64,000 nucleotides of DNA from Micromonospora sp. WMMD980 (lineage in GTDB: Bacteria > Actinomycetota > Actinomycetes > Mycobacteriales > Micromonosporaceae), in assembly GCF_029626035.1 (NCBI RefSeq), contig NZ_JARUBE010000003.1, forward strand, positions 5,270,001 through 5,334,000. The letters run 5' to 3'. Shown piece by piece: positions 35,359-43,947 of this stretch (position 1 is its first letter; the number at the start of each line of letters is the position of its first letter). The position numbers and the translations under genes are program-made. The notes under the pieces are model-generated. The model saw nothing but the letters and a program-made list of their open reading frames with translations. It did not search any database and was not told the origin of the DNA.

Positions 35359-35513
35359 CTCGGGTAAACCAGCGCCGGAACCCTGTCAGGAAACAACAGA
35401 AATCTGAGCGCCGCGCTGACCTGCGGATAGACGCGCGCCGCGGTGGACCTCACGCTTGCAAGATCGGCAAGTGGACGGTGCGGAGCCTCCAGAACTTTCG
35501 TGGTTTCCGCGCC

Positions 35514-36515
35514 TCAGGTGGTGGGTGTCGGTGCCGGTCCGGTGGAGCCGCGGACCACCAGTTCCGGCTCGTGCAGCAACTCCTTGGGTGCGGTCACCGT
35601 CGTGCGCCCGCCGATCTGGTTGACCAGCAGGGTGACCGCCGCCCGGGCCATCGACTCGATCGGCTGTCGCAGTGTGGTGAGCGGCGGGTCGGCGTAGTTC
35701 ATCAACGCCGAGTCGTCGAATCCGACCACCGACACGTCGTTCGGCACGTTCTTGCCGACCCGGCGGGCGGCCCGGGTCGCGCCCAGGGCCAGCACGTCAC
35801 TGCCGCAGATCAGCCCGGTGGCGCCGGCGTCGATCAGGTCGGCCGCCGCCGCCTGGCCGCCCTCGAACGAGAACATGGCGTGCGAGATGAGGCCGGACAC
35901 GGTGTCGGCGGAGCGGCTGGTCAGGTCACGGAAAGCGGCCACCTTGCGGTGCGACGGCTCGTGGCCCTCGGGACCGATCAGCAGCCCGATCCGCCGGTGG
36001 CCCAGTGAGGTCAGATGCCGGTGCGCCATCTGCACCGCGGCGACATCGTCGGTGGAGACTCGCGGGAACCCGGGGTACGGGTTGGCCGCGTTCAACATCA
36101 CCACCGGCACGCCGCGACTGAGCAGCTGATCGTGCTCCTTCTCGGTCAAACCCCCGCAGAACACGACGCCGGAGACCTGTTGGTCGAGCAGCATCGTGGC
36201 GTACTCGGCCTCGGTCAGGCCGCCGACGGTGCGGGTGCAGATGACCGGGGTGAAGCCGAGCTGCACCAGCGATCCGCCGACCGCCTCGGCCAGCGCCGGA
36301 AAGATCGGGTTCTGTAGCTCCGGCAGGACCATGCCGACCAGGCGGGCGCGGACCCCCCGGAGCTTGGTCGGCCGCTCGTAACCCAGCACGTCGAGCGCGG
36401 TGAGCACCGCCTGGCGGGTGGCTGCCGAGACACCGGGCTTGCCGTTGAGCACGCGGCTCACGGTGGCCTCGCTGACGCCGACTCTCACCGCGACCTCTGC
36501 GATCTTGCGAGTCAT
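35514..36515 (-). CDS. LacI-family transcriptional regulator
   Basis: A 333-aa repressor. The helix-turn-helix is IAEVAVRVGVSEATVSRVLN (residues 5-24), followed by a hinge and GMVLPELQNPIFPALAEAV, the start of the periplasmic-binding-protein-like effector domain. GLICGSDVLALGATRAARR and VVGFDDSALMNYADPPLTTL are the familiar C-terminal signatures. It is transcribed divergently from the sugar ABC operon and in the same direction as the glucanase, 231 bp before its start. It presumably represses both in the absence of a malto- or nigero-oligosaccharide ligand. Confidence 0.9.
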   Translation of the reverse strand: MTRKIAEVAVRVGVSEATVSRVLNGKPGVSAATRQAVLTALDVLGYERPTKLRGVRARLVGMVLPELQNPIFPALAEAVGGSLVQLGFTPVICTRTVGGLTEAEYATMLLDQQVSGVVFCGGLTEKEHDQLLSRGVPVVMLNAANPYPGFPRVSTDDVAAVQMAHRHLTSLGHRRIGLLIGPEGHEPSHRKVAAFRDLTSRSADTVSGLISHAMFSFEGGQAAAADLIDAGATGLICGSDVLALGATRAARRVGKNVPNDVSVVGFDDSALMNYADPPLTTLRQPIESMARAAVTLLVNQIGGRTTVTAPKELLHEPELVVRGSTGPAPTPTT

Positions 36516-36541
36516 GGCCAGGAGCGTAACCACTAACGTCA

Positions 36542-36571
36542 GCGCAACGAAGTTTACGGTCTTTCTTGCGC
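36542..36571. promoter_or_regulatory. Imperfect inverted repeat in the lacI / ABC intergenic region
   Basis: GCGCAACGAA...TTTCTTGCGC form an imperfect palindrome (8 of 10 positions) across a 10-nt centre. It lies 27 bp before the lacI start and would suit an operator shared by lacI and the ABC genes. GCAAGAA also occurs next to GAAATTTTC in front of the glucanase. Confidence 0.4.
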
Positions 36572-36647
36572 TCGATTCGATGATTTTTGCAGGTGTTTGC
36601 CGCCCTATTGCGTCCGCATTGCGGCCCGCCGTACTTTGTGGCCCACA

Positions 36648-36684
36648 CCACCCGCAGCACGGCCCACCCCACCCGCAGCACGGC
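36648..36684. repeat. 16-nt direct repeat, 21-bp period, before the sugar-binding protein gene
   Basis: CCACCCGCAGCACGGC occurs twice (36648-36663 and 36669-36684), 51 bp upstream of the ATG. A 21-bp period puts both copies on the same DNA face, as for two tandem protein-binding sites. Confidence 0.5.
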
Positions 36685-36734
36685 GCTGACCTGCCCGACG
36701 GGTGCCACCAACCCTTCAAGAACTCGGAGCAGCG

Positions 36735-38105
36735 ATGATCACACGGAACAGGCGCCGCCTTCTTACCTCCCTTGCGCTCACCTGCAGCGTCGCCCTCGCG
36801 CTCACCGCATGCGACGGCGGCGGCGAGCCGGATGCCGGCGGTACCGCTTCCGGGCCGGTGACGATCACGGTCAACAACATGCCGCCGGAGACCGAGCGGA
36901 TCCCTCGGGAGACCTTCCTCGCGGACGTCGCCGCGTTCGAGAAAGCCAACCCGAACATCAAGATCGACCCCAGGGAAGGGAAGATGGACCCGGCCACCTT
37001 CTCCGCCAAGCTGGCCGGTGGGCAGCTGGAGAACGCCTTCTACGTCTACTTCACCGATCCCGCCGGCCTGATCGCCCGCCGTCAGGCCGCCGACATCACG
37101 CCGTACCTGAAGGACTTTCCCGACATCGAGCAGATCAAGCCGAACCTGCTGAAGGTGTTCGGCGACGGCCAGGGCAGGACCTTCGGCCTGCCCGAGGGCA
37201 ACTACACGATGGGCCTCGTCTACAACCGCGTCCTGTTCGAGCGGGCCGGCCTCGATCCCAACAAGCCGCCGGCGACGTGGGACGAGCTGCGCGAGTACGC
37301 GAAGAAGATCGCCGCTCTCGGTGGTGGCATCAACGGCTACGGCGACTACAGCAAGAACAACACCGGCGGCTGGCACTTCACCGCCGAGATGTACACCCGC
37401 GGTGGAGACGTGGCGACCAAGGGCGCCGACGGCAGGTGGACCGCCTCGTTCAACAACGACACCGGGCGGGCCGTCCTGCAACTGCTGAAGGACATGCGCT
37501 TCACCGACCGGTCCATGGGCGAGCGCCAACTGCTCGAATGGGCCGACCTTCTGCAGCAGATGGGCGCGGGCAAGCTCGGCATGTACCTGGCGACCGCCGA
37601 CAACATCCCGACCATCGTCTCGCAGTACAAGGGCAAGGCGGCGGACTACGGCTTCGGCCCGGTCCCCGGCGGACAGGGCGCCCTGGGCGGTGGCGGCGGC
37701 TACATGTTCAGCCCGAAGAGCACCCCCGAGCAGATCAAGGCGGCCATGGCCTGGGTGATGTTCCGGCACGCCAACCCGGACCGCATCGCCGAGGGCAAGG
37801 AACGCGACGCCAAGAACAAGCTGCCGGTCGGCCTGCCCGAGCCGAACATCTTCACCGGCCGGGCCGGCGAGGTGTACGACGAGGCCAGCAAGAAGTTCGC
37901 CAACGTGCCGACCGAGAACTTCGCTCCGTTCGTCACGGCGCAGCCGACCATCACCTTGAAGGTGGAACCGCCGGAGGCGCAGAAGATCTATGCGGTCCTC
38001 GACCCGGCGATGGCGGCCGTGCTGACCAAGCCCGACGCGAACGTCGACCAGCTCCTGGCCGACGCTGAGAAGCAGGTCAACAACATCCTGGCCACCGTCA
38101 AGTGA
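36735..38105 (+). CDS. Sugar ABC transporter substrate-binding lipoprotein
   Basis: A 456-aa family 1 (MalE-like) solute-binding protein. The signal sequence ends in the lipobox LALTACDGG, with the cysteine at residue 27, so it is anchored to the outer face of the membrane. Blocks include NPNIKIDPREGK, NYTMGLVYNRVLFERAGLD and PPATWDELREYAKKIAALGG. It should capture oligosaccharides released by the glucanase and deliver them to the two permeases downstream. A GC-rich hairpin follows the stop and may raise its expression over the permeases. Confidence 0.9.
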   Translation: MITRNRRRLLTSLALTCSVALALTACDGGGEPDAGGTASGPVTITVNNMPPETERIPRETFLADVAAFEKANPNIKIDPREGKMDPATFSAKLAGGQLENAFYVYFTDPAGLIARRQAADITPYLKDFPDIEQIKPNLLKVFGDGQGRTFGLPEGNYTMGLVYNRVLFERAGLDPNKPPATWDELREYAKKIAALGGGINGYGDYSKNNTGGWHFTAEMYTRGGDVATKGADGRWTASFNNDTGRAVLQLLKDMRFTDRSMGERQLLEWADLLQQMGAGKLGMYLATADNIPTIVSQYKGKAADYGFGPVPGGQGALGGGGGYMFSPKSTPEQIKAAMAWVMFRHANPDRIAEGKERDAKNKLPVGLPEPNIFTGRAGEVYDEASKKFANVPTENFAPFVTAQPTITLKVEPPEAQKIYAVLDPAMAAVLTKPDANVDQLLADAEKQVNNILATVK

Positions 38106-38110
38106 GTGCC

Positions 38111-38140
38111 GGCCCGGGGGGCGGGCACGCCTCCCGGGCC
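38111..38140 (+). terminator. Intercistronic hairpin (attenuator-like)
   Basis: GGCCCGGG at 38111 pairs with CCCGGGCC at 38133-38140; pairing can extend to 11 bp with one G-U. It sits between the binding-protein and permease genes of one operon, where such structures partly stop or stabilise transcripts. Confidence 0.55.
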
Positions 38141-38166
38141 GCGCAGGAGAAAGGCGACCTCTCTCG

Positions 38167-39111
38167 ATGGCGACGATCACCTCGGCTGCCGGCCCGACCA
38201 GCACCGCGCGACCCAGGAACCGCGCGGGCGTCCGCCGTCCCGGGCAGCTGCGCCGCCGCCTGGGCGACAACCTGATGGCGTACGCGTTCCTCGCCGCCGG
38301 CCTGGTGTGCTTCGCGTTGTTCTCCTGGTATCCGCTGATCCGCAGCATCACCCTCAGCTTCCAGCAGGACAACCTGGTTACCGAGCCGGTGTGGGTGGGA
38401 TGGGACAACTACCGGGCGCTGTTCGACGATCCGCTGTTCCTGACCGCGATCAGGAACACCGTCCAGTTCACCGCCCTGGCTCTGGTGTTCGGCTACGTCG
38501 TCCCCATCGCGATGGCCATCCTGCTGAATGAGCTACGGCACTTCAGGACCTACTTCCGGCTGGCCGTCTACCTGCCGGTGATGCTGCCGCCGATCGTCTC
38601 GGCGATGCTCTGGCAGTTCTTCTACGACCCCGGGCAGGGACTGTTCAACACGCTGCTGGACGGCGCGCACCTGCCGACCTCCCAGTGGGTGCAGTCGCCG
38701 AGGACCGCGATGCTCTCGCTCGTGTTGGTCTCCACCTGGACCAACATGGGCGGCTCCGCCCTGATGTACCTGGCCGCGCTGCAGTCGACGCCGCCGGAAC
38801 TCTACGAGTCCTCCGAGCTGGACGGCGCCGGGCTGTGGCGACGGATCTGGCACATCACGCTCCCGCACATGCGCTTCATCATGCTGGTGATGCTGTTGCT
38901 CCAGATCACCGCGACCATGCAGGTGTTCATCGAGCCGTTCCAGTTGACCGGCTTCACCAACCCCGACACGATCACCGTGATGACCCTGATCTACCGGTAC
39001 GCGTTCGCGGTCAACCAGGACTTCGGGCTCGCCGCGGCGCTCAGCGTGCTGCTGTTCATCGTGCTCTCCGCATTCGCCGCACTGTACCTGCGGATCACGA
39101 GGGAGGCCTGA
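38167..39111 (+). CDS. Sugar ABC transporter permease (MalF type)
   Basis: A 314-aa inner-membrane subunit with about six helices after a 40-residue basic N-tail. The EAA loop reads SSELDGAGLWRRIWHITLP (about residue 217), the contact to the ATPase. NTVQFTALALVFGYVVPIAM and MLPPIVSAMLWQFFY are other family segments. GGAGAAAGG precedes ATG 38167, and the stop overlaps the next start. No ATP-binding subunit is encoded nearby, so a shared MsiK-like ATPase elsewhere is likely, as in other actinobacterial sugar importers. Confidence 0.92.
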   Translation: MATITSAAGPTSTARPRNRAGVRRPGQLRRRLGDNLMAYAFLAAGLVCFALFSWYPLIRSITLSFQQDNLVTEPVWVGWDNYRALFDDPLFLTAIRNTVQFTALALVFGYVVPIAMAILLNELRHFRTYFRLAVYLPVMLPPIVSAMLWQFFYDPGQGLFNTLLDGAHLPTSQWVQSPRTAMLSLVLVSTWTNMGGSALMYLAALQSTPPELYESSELDGAGLWRRIWHITLPHMRFIMLVMLLLQITATMQVFIEPFQLTGFTNPDTITVMTLIYRYAFAVNQDFGLAAALSVLLFIVLSAFAALYLRITREA

Positions 39112-39989
39112 TGTCCCGCACGCTGATCTCCGAGATCGCGCTCCGGCGGCCCCGGACCCGGGCGCTCTACTTCACCGTCCTCGGCCTCACCACGCTGGCC
39201 GTCGCCGCGGTGTTTCTCTACCCGGTGTACTGGATGGCCACCGCCGGGCTGAAAACTCCCGCCGAGTTCGCCGCCCAGACGGTCACCGTGCTGCCGGAGA
39301 ACCCCGGTGTCTCCTCCTACGCCGACGCCTGGGACCACATGCGGATCCCGCACTTCTTTCTCAACACCGTCTACTACGCGGTGGGTGGGTGGATGGTGCA
39401 GCTCACCGTCGACGTCTGTGCCGCCTACGCCCTGTCCAGACTGCGGCCGATCTTCGGCAGGGCGATCTTCGCGGGGATGCTGGCCACCCTCATGCTGCCG
39501 GTCGCCGCGCTGCTGGTGCCCGCCTACCTGACCCTCGTCGACCTGCCGATCCTGCACCTCAACCTGCTCAACTCGCCCTGGGGTCTGTGGTTGCCGGCCG
39601 CCGCGAACGGTTTCAACATCTACGTCCTCAAACGCTTCTTCGACAACATCCCGCACGAGATTCTCGAGGCCGCCGCGGTGGACGGTGCGTCCCGGCGAAC
39701 GACCCTCACCAGGATCGTGCTGCCGCTGTCCCGACCGGTCCTGGCCGTGATCTCCATCTTCTCGATCATCGGCATGTGGAAGGACTTCCTCTGGCCGATG
39801 CTGGTCATGCAGGATCCGGAGAAGCAGACCCTCTCGGTCGCGCTACAGCGGCTGTCGGCCACCAGCCAGGTGCCGCCCACCGAGATGATCGCCGGCATGA
39901 CCCTCGCCTCCATCCCGATGATCGTCATCTTCGTGGTCTTCCAGCGGCACATTCTCGGCGGACTCTCCGCCGGCGCCGTCAAGGGCTGA
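39111..39989 (+). CDS. Sugar ABC transporter permease (MalG type)
   Basis: A 292-aa permease with six helices. It starts with ALYFTVLGLTTLAVAAVFLY and carries the EAA motif EAAAVDGASRRTTLTRIVLP near residue 188, as well as PVYWMATAGLKTPAEF. The ATG lies in the TGATG overlap with the first permease gene. It pairs with that permease in the importer. Confidence 0.92.
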   Translation: MSRTLISEIALRRPRTRALYFTVLGLTTLAVAAVFLYPVYWMATAGLKTPAEFAAQTVTVLPENPGVSSYADAWDHMRIPHFFLNTVYYAVGGWMVQLTVDVCAAYALSRLRPIFGRAIFAGMLATLMLPVAALLVPAYLTLVDLPILHLNLLNSPWGLWLPAAANGFNIYVLKRFFDNIPHEILEAAAVDGASRRTTLTRIVLPLSRPVLAVISIFSIIGMWKDFLWPMLVMQDPEKQTLSVALQRLSATSQVPPTEMIAGMTLASIPMIVIFVVFQRHILGGLSAGAVKG

Positions 39990-40028
39990 CCCGGCCCCTT
40001 CCCACCCTCGCTGTCTTGGAGTACTGCC

Positions 40029-41666
40029 TTGCCTCGAACCGTTACTCGAAGTGACCAGTGGTGGCGCTCCGCAGTCATCTACCAGGTGTACGTCCGGTCC
40101 TTCGCCGACGCCAACGGCGACGGTGTCGGCGACCTCGCCGGCGTCCGCGAACGCCTCCCCTACCTGGCAGAACTCGGCGTCGACGCCCTCTGGTTCAGCC
40201 CGTGGTTCGCCTCTCCCCAGGCGGACGCCGGGTACGACGTCGCCGACTACCGGGACATCGATCCGCTCTTCGGCGACCTCGCCGACGCGGAGGCGGTGAT
40301 CACCGAAGCGCACGCGCTCGGCCTTAAGGTGATCATCGACATCGTTCCGAACCACGTCTCCGACCAGCACGCCTGGTTCAAGGCGGCGGTCGCCGCCGGC
40401 CCCGGCTCACCGGAACGGGAACGGTTCTGGTTCCGGCCGGGCCGCGGCGACCTACCCCCCAACGACTGGCAGTCGGTGTTCGGTGGGCCGGCCTGGACCC
40501 GGGTCCCGGACGGGGAGTGGTACCTGCACCTGTTCGCGCCCGAACAGCCGGACGTCAACTGGAACAGCCCGGACACCGCCGCCGAGCACGAGGACGTCCT
40601 GCGCTTCTGGTTCGATCGGGGCGCGGACGGCATCCGCATCGACTCGGCGACCATGCCCGCCAAGGATCCGGACCTGGCCGATTTCGATGCCGCGAACCCG
40701 CCGCAGCCGCACCCGTTCATCGACCGCGACGCCGTCCACGACATCTACCGGGCCTGGCGAACCGTCGCCGACGAGTACGATCCGCCCCGCGCACTGATCG
40801 GCGAGATCTGGCTGGACAAGCCGGACCGGCTGGCCATGTACCTACGGCCCGACGAGATGCACACCGCGTTCAACTTCGACTACCTGAACTGCGCCTGGGA
40901 CCCGAAGGCGCTACGACACGTCATCGATGCCACCATCAAGGCGCACGTTAAGGTCGACGCGCCGCCGACCTGGGTGCTGTCCAACCACGACGTGACCCGG
41001 CACGTCACCCGGTACGGCCGCGCCGACAGCAGTTTCGGCCACACCACGCGCCAGCACACCACCCCGGTCGACCTGGCCAAGGGCACCCGTCGCGCCCGCG
41101 CCGCCCTGATGCTCAACCTCGCGCTGCCGGGCTCGGTCTACCTTTATCAGGGTGAGGAGTTGGGACTCGACGAGGTCGACGACCTCCCGGCCGCCGCCCG
41201 CCAGGACCCGATCTTCTTCCGCACCGGTGGTCAGGACGTCGGCCGGGACGGCTGCCGGGTACCGCTGCCCTGGTCGGGGACGGCACCGCCATTCGGCTTC
41301 AGCTTCTCGTCGGCCGGCGTGTCGCCGTGGCTGCCGCAGCCGACGAACTGGGCCACCCGGACAGCACAAATCCAGAGTGGTGACCCGGAGTCGATGCTCG
41401 AACTCTATCGCACCGCGCTGCGACTGCGCCGTGAGCACCTGAACGAGGCCGGCGCGGACCTGGATTGGCTGCCCGGCAGCGCAGAGGTGCTGAACTTCAC
41501 CCGGCCCGGTGGATTCACGTTCCTGGCCAATCTGTCCGACCAGGCGGTTCCGCTGCCAAACGCTTCGTCGGCCGGCTCGTCGGCTGTCGAGGTGCTGCTG
41601 GCCAGTGGGCCGCTCACCGCTGGTGCGGTTCCGCCGGACACCGCGGTCTGGCTGCGCACCATCTGA
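40029..41666 (+). CDS. GH13 alpha-glucosidase (oligo-glucosidase type)
   Basis: A 545-aa glycoside hydrolase without signal peptide, so cytoplasmic. Conserved regions: AVIYQVYVRSFADANGDGVG, IIDIVPNHVSD (region I), GADGIRIDSATMPAK (region II with the nucleophile Asp of R-I-D-S), ALIGEIWLD (region III acid/base Glu) and WVLSNHDVTRHVTR (region IV). YDVADYRDIDPLFG is typical of the alpha-glucosidase / oligo-1,6-glucosidase subfamily. It would hydrolyse the imported oligosaccharides to glucose. The start is TTG 40029 with TTGGAG upstream; no ATG is near. It is the last gene of the operon. Confidence 0.9.
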   Translation: MPRTVTRSDQWWRSAVIYQVYVRSFADANGDGVGDLAGVRERLPYLAELGVDALWFSPWFASPQADAGYDVADYRDIDPLFGDLADAEAVITEAHALGLKVIIDIVPNHVSDQHAWFKAAVAAGPGSPERERFWFRPGRGDLPPNDWQSVFGGPAWTRVPDGEWYLHLFAPEQPDVNWNSPDTAAEHEDVLRFWFDRGADGIRIDSATMPAKDPDLADFDAANPPQPHPFIDRDAVHDIYRAWRTVADEYDPPRALIGEIWLDKPDRLAMYLRPDEMHTAFNFDYLNCAWDPKALRHVIDATIKAHVKVDAPPTWVLSNHDVTRHVTRYGRADSSFGHTTRQHTTPVDLAKGTRRARAALMLNLALPGSVYLYQGEELGLDEVDDLPAAARQDPIFFRTGGQDVGRDGCRVPLPWSGTAPPFGFSFSSAGVSPWLPQPTNWATRTAQIQSGDPESMLELYRTALRLRREHLNEAGADLDWLPGSAEVLNFTRPGGFTFLANLSDQAVPLPNASSAGSSAVEVLLASGPLTAGAVPPDTAVWLRTI

Positions 41667-41675
41667 TCAAACCTG

Positions 41676-41708
41676 CCGCGCCGGGCCTGCTGCGTGCGCC
41701 CGGCGCGG
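41676..41708 (+). terminator. 10-bp hairpin after the alpha-glucosidase gene
   Basis: CCGCGCCGGG and CCCGGCGCGG pair perfectly around a 13-nt loop, 9 bases past the stop. It closes the sugar-utilisation operon. Confidence 0.8.
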
Positions 41709-41739
41709 CCACCGCTGCGGCCCGAAGGTGCCCGCTACT

Positions 41740-42190
41740 GCCATGATCTCCCCTCGGCCACCAGCCCACCGGAGGCTCGGCCGAGCAACGCCGTTTCCCG
41801 GTCCTCGCCGGTGCGGGAGGAGGATGACGGGGCCGTTCGCCGTACGGCCGTATACGGTTCCGTGCCAGGCGGTCGTAACGGTGGGGGCGATGCGGTTTGC
41901 CTTCTTGTCGGGTAGTTCCCAGAGCCACTTCCCGCTGTCGTCGAAGGCGCCCGCCCAAGCCTGGCGTTGGTCCTGGCAGATGGTGACGCTGCGGTCGTCG
42001 TGGCGGCAGGTGATGTTGTAGGCGGTGGCCTTGCGATCCGCCGGTGGCGGTCACGATCTTCGGGCGGGCCCGCCTGATGGTGATCGTCACTGCGGGCCCG
42101 GTGCGCCAGCGCTCCGCGCCGCTGTCGATGGCGAGTGCACGCGCGACTGGGTCTTGGGGAGTGTAGCGACTTTGGCCCACTGCCGCGACC
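41740..42190 (-). pseudogene. Decayed PQQ-like beta-propeller protein gene
   Basis: The minus strand, reading from 42190 downwards, shows GPAVTITI in one frame, then ATAYNITCRHDDRSVTICQD, RQAWAGAFDDSGKWLWELPD and PTVTTAWHGTVYGRTANGPV in another, and SRTGEDRETALLG in a third. The V-Y-G-x-T-x-x-G-P-V...R-T-G-x-D pattern is that of PQQ-binding-like propeller repeats of secreted proteins. Frameshifts and missing ends make it non-functional. No intact gene lies in the 616 bp between the GH13 and FNT genes. Confidence 0.55.
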
Positions 42191-42262
42191 CGCCGGCTGA
42201 CCCAGCAACCCCACGCCCGAGCAGCAGCACGGAGGGACCCGGCCCAGCACGGGCCGCCAGCA

Positions 42263-42279
42263 TGCCGGGCTTCCCGGCA
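42263..42279 (-). terminator. Short hairpin after the FNT gene
   Basis: TGCCGGG-CTT-CCCGGCA forms a 7-bp stem with a 3-nt loop, 4 bases past the stop codon of the minus-strand FNT gene. Confidence 0.6.
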
Positions 42280-42282
42280 GCC

Positions 42283-43113
42283 TCAGGCTGCTCGGGACTG
42301 TTCGGCGCGTTCTCGGAGCAGCCGGTGTTCCACCCGGATCAGCCGCAGGAATGCCACCAGGCCCACCCCGCCGACCACGTTACCGAGCACCGACCAACCC
42401 AGTACGCCGAGCCAGTCGAGGTAGCCGAACGGGGCGCGCCCGGTTGCCAGTGCGGCGAACATCAGGATCGAGTCCAGCACGCTGTGGAGCAGTTGCCCGC
42501 CGGCGAGCAGCGCGCCGAGGAGCAGGGCCGGCACCAGTCGGACTCCGAGGCTGTCCGTGGCGTGCTGCATTCGGGTCATCAGGGTTATCACCATGCCGGC
42601 GAGCACCGCCAGGACGAACGAGCGCAGGTTGATGCCCAACTCGGCGTAGAAGCGGCCGGTCTCGATCGCCGTCTCGCGCAGCTCGGGCAGGCCGGTGACG
42701 ATCAGCCAGGCCAGCAGCCAGCCGCTGACCAGGTTGCCGGCCAGGGTGACCACCCACAGCCGCAGCAGCGAACCGAGCGACTTGCGTCGAGCGGCCACCG
42801 CGGTGACGGGTACCAGAAAATTCTCGGTGAACAGCTCGCTGCGGGCCAGCAGTAGCGCCACGAAGCCCACGCTGAACGCCAGCCCAGCCAGCAACGGCTG
42901 GCCGGTGGCGTGCTCGACCAGCAGGTACGCTAGCACCCCTGTTCCCACATCGATGCCGCCGAGCAGCGCGGTGGCGATCAGCGGCGGCCAGGGCCGGGCC
43001 AGCCGCGTCTCACCCTCCTCCACCAGCCGGTCGTATGCCTCTTCGAGCTCGGGCTCCGGTCGCTCGGGAGCAGCCTGCTCGACCCAGCCGGCCGTGCGAC
43101 CCTCTTCGTTCAT
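42283..43113 (-). CDS. Formate/nitrite transporter (FNT) family protein
   Basis: A 276-aa membrane protein with six helices. SELFTENFLVPVTAVAA and WVVTLAGNLVSGWLLAWLIV are the helix 2-3 region of FNT channels, and HSVLDSILMFAAL and GWSVLGNVVGGVGLVAFLRL give the repeat-related half with the N-x-x-G-G motif. The N-terminal 40 residues are acidic and cytoplasmic, as in YfdC-like members. It probably conducts small monocarboxylate anions, but the exact anion is unknown. It is monocistronic. Confidence 0.85.
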   Translation of the reverse strand: MNEEGRTAGWVEQAAPERPEPELEEAYDRLVEEGETRLARPWPPLIATALLGGIDVGTGVLAYLLVEHATGQPLLAGLAFSVGFVALLLARSELFTENFLVPVTAVAARRKSLGSLLRLWVVTLAGNLVSGWLLAWLIVTGLPELRETAIETGRFYAELGINLRSFVLAVLAGMVITLMTRMQHATDSLGVRLVPALLLGALLAGGQLLHSVLDSILMFAALATGRAPFGYLDWLGVLGWSVLGNVVGGVGLVAFLRLIRVEHRLLRERAEQSRAA

Positions 43114-43339
43114 CCCCCCGCCTTACCCGAACTGGCGCGGGCTAGACGAGCTATTCCACCAGGTCAGTGGTCTTCGGCGGTCGTCTGGCCCCTGAGGTTC
43201 GGGAAGTGCGAACTGAGCTTCGCAGTGGCAGCGGGTCACACCGGCGATGGTCGTCGGTTGGATCGCATCGCCGCTAATCGAGCAGTGGCCGCCTACAAAC
43301 TTGATGACGGAGACGCGTCAGGAGTCAGCGGTCCAGCGC

Positions 43340-43760
43340 GCTGCCGAGCCGCTTGAGGGCGGGGCGGGTGGCCGCCGAGGTGGCGGTGCAATTTGGGGCA
43401 GCCGGCCGGGCCGGCTCGGCGGTGCCGGCGATGCGCGTCGCCGCGTACAGGATGAGCTTGACGGTGACGGGCCGGCGGACCTGTCGCTGTGTGGCACGCT
43501 GCTCGTCGAGGCCGCCCTCGCGGCGGCCCGCTGCGCCGACGTGCGGGGCGCGCTCGAACTGGTCAGCGAGGCGGATGGTGGAGGGCGACGGTTGGCGGTG
43601 GTTGCCCGTCGCGCATCGTGCCGCCCAACTGGTCGACGTCAGCCGCGCCGGCCGAGGTACGCCATCGACCTGTCGCCCGCGACCTGGCAAGCCGACCGGC
43701 TCGGCAACCGGACGTCCCGCCGGCCGTGGTCCGGCTCGCCGGCGCCCTGGTGCCGTAGGG
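43340..43760 (+). pseudogene. Remnant of a regulator C-terminal (TPR-like) domain
   Basis: Protein-like pieces appear in shifting frames: VAAYRMSLT, then DGPADLSLCGTLLVEAALAA and RCADVRGALELVSEA, and later a VDVSRAGR-like piece and LSPATWQAD. This resembles the helical C-terminal half of actinobacterial XRE/TPR regulators. There is no N-terminal helix-turn-helix and no continuous frame. The flanking 43114-43339 and 43761-43947 hold no gene I can see. Confidence 0.4.
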
Positions 43761-43947
43761 GTCTGACTCCGAGCGATGTGATCGCGACGTGCATCGTCGA
43801 TGTGGTGTCCGGCGGACCAGCCATGGTTGCCGTGCCCGACGCGGCGCGGACGGCATCGAAAAGGCGGGTCACCCGGATCGCGTTCTCGTCGCTACGATGA
43901 CGCCCCCGGCGTCGATCAAGGCGCCACCGCGGGGAGGAGACACCCAC

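Noticed and set aside
36516..38408. Minus-strand extension of the LacI gene to 38408 (964 codons)
   Set aside because: The helix-turn-helix starts five residues after ATG 36515; the upstream part is antisense to the binding-protein gene.
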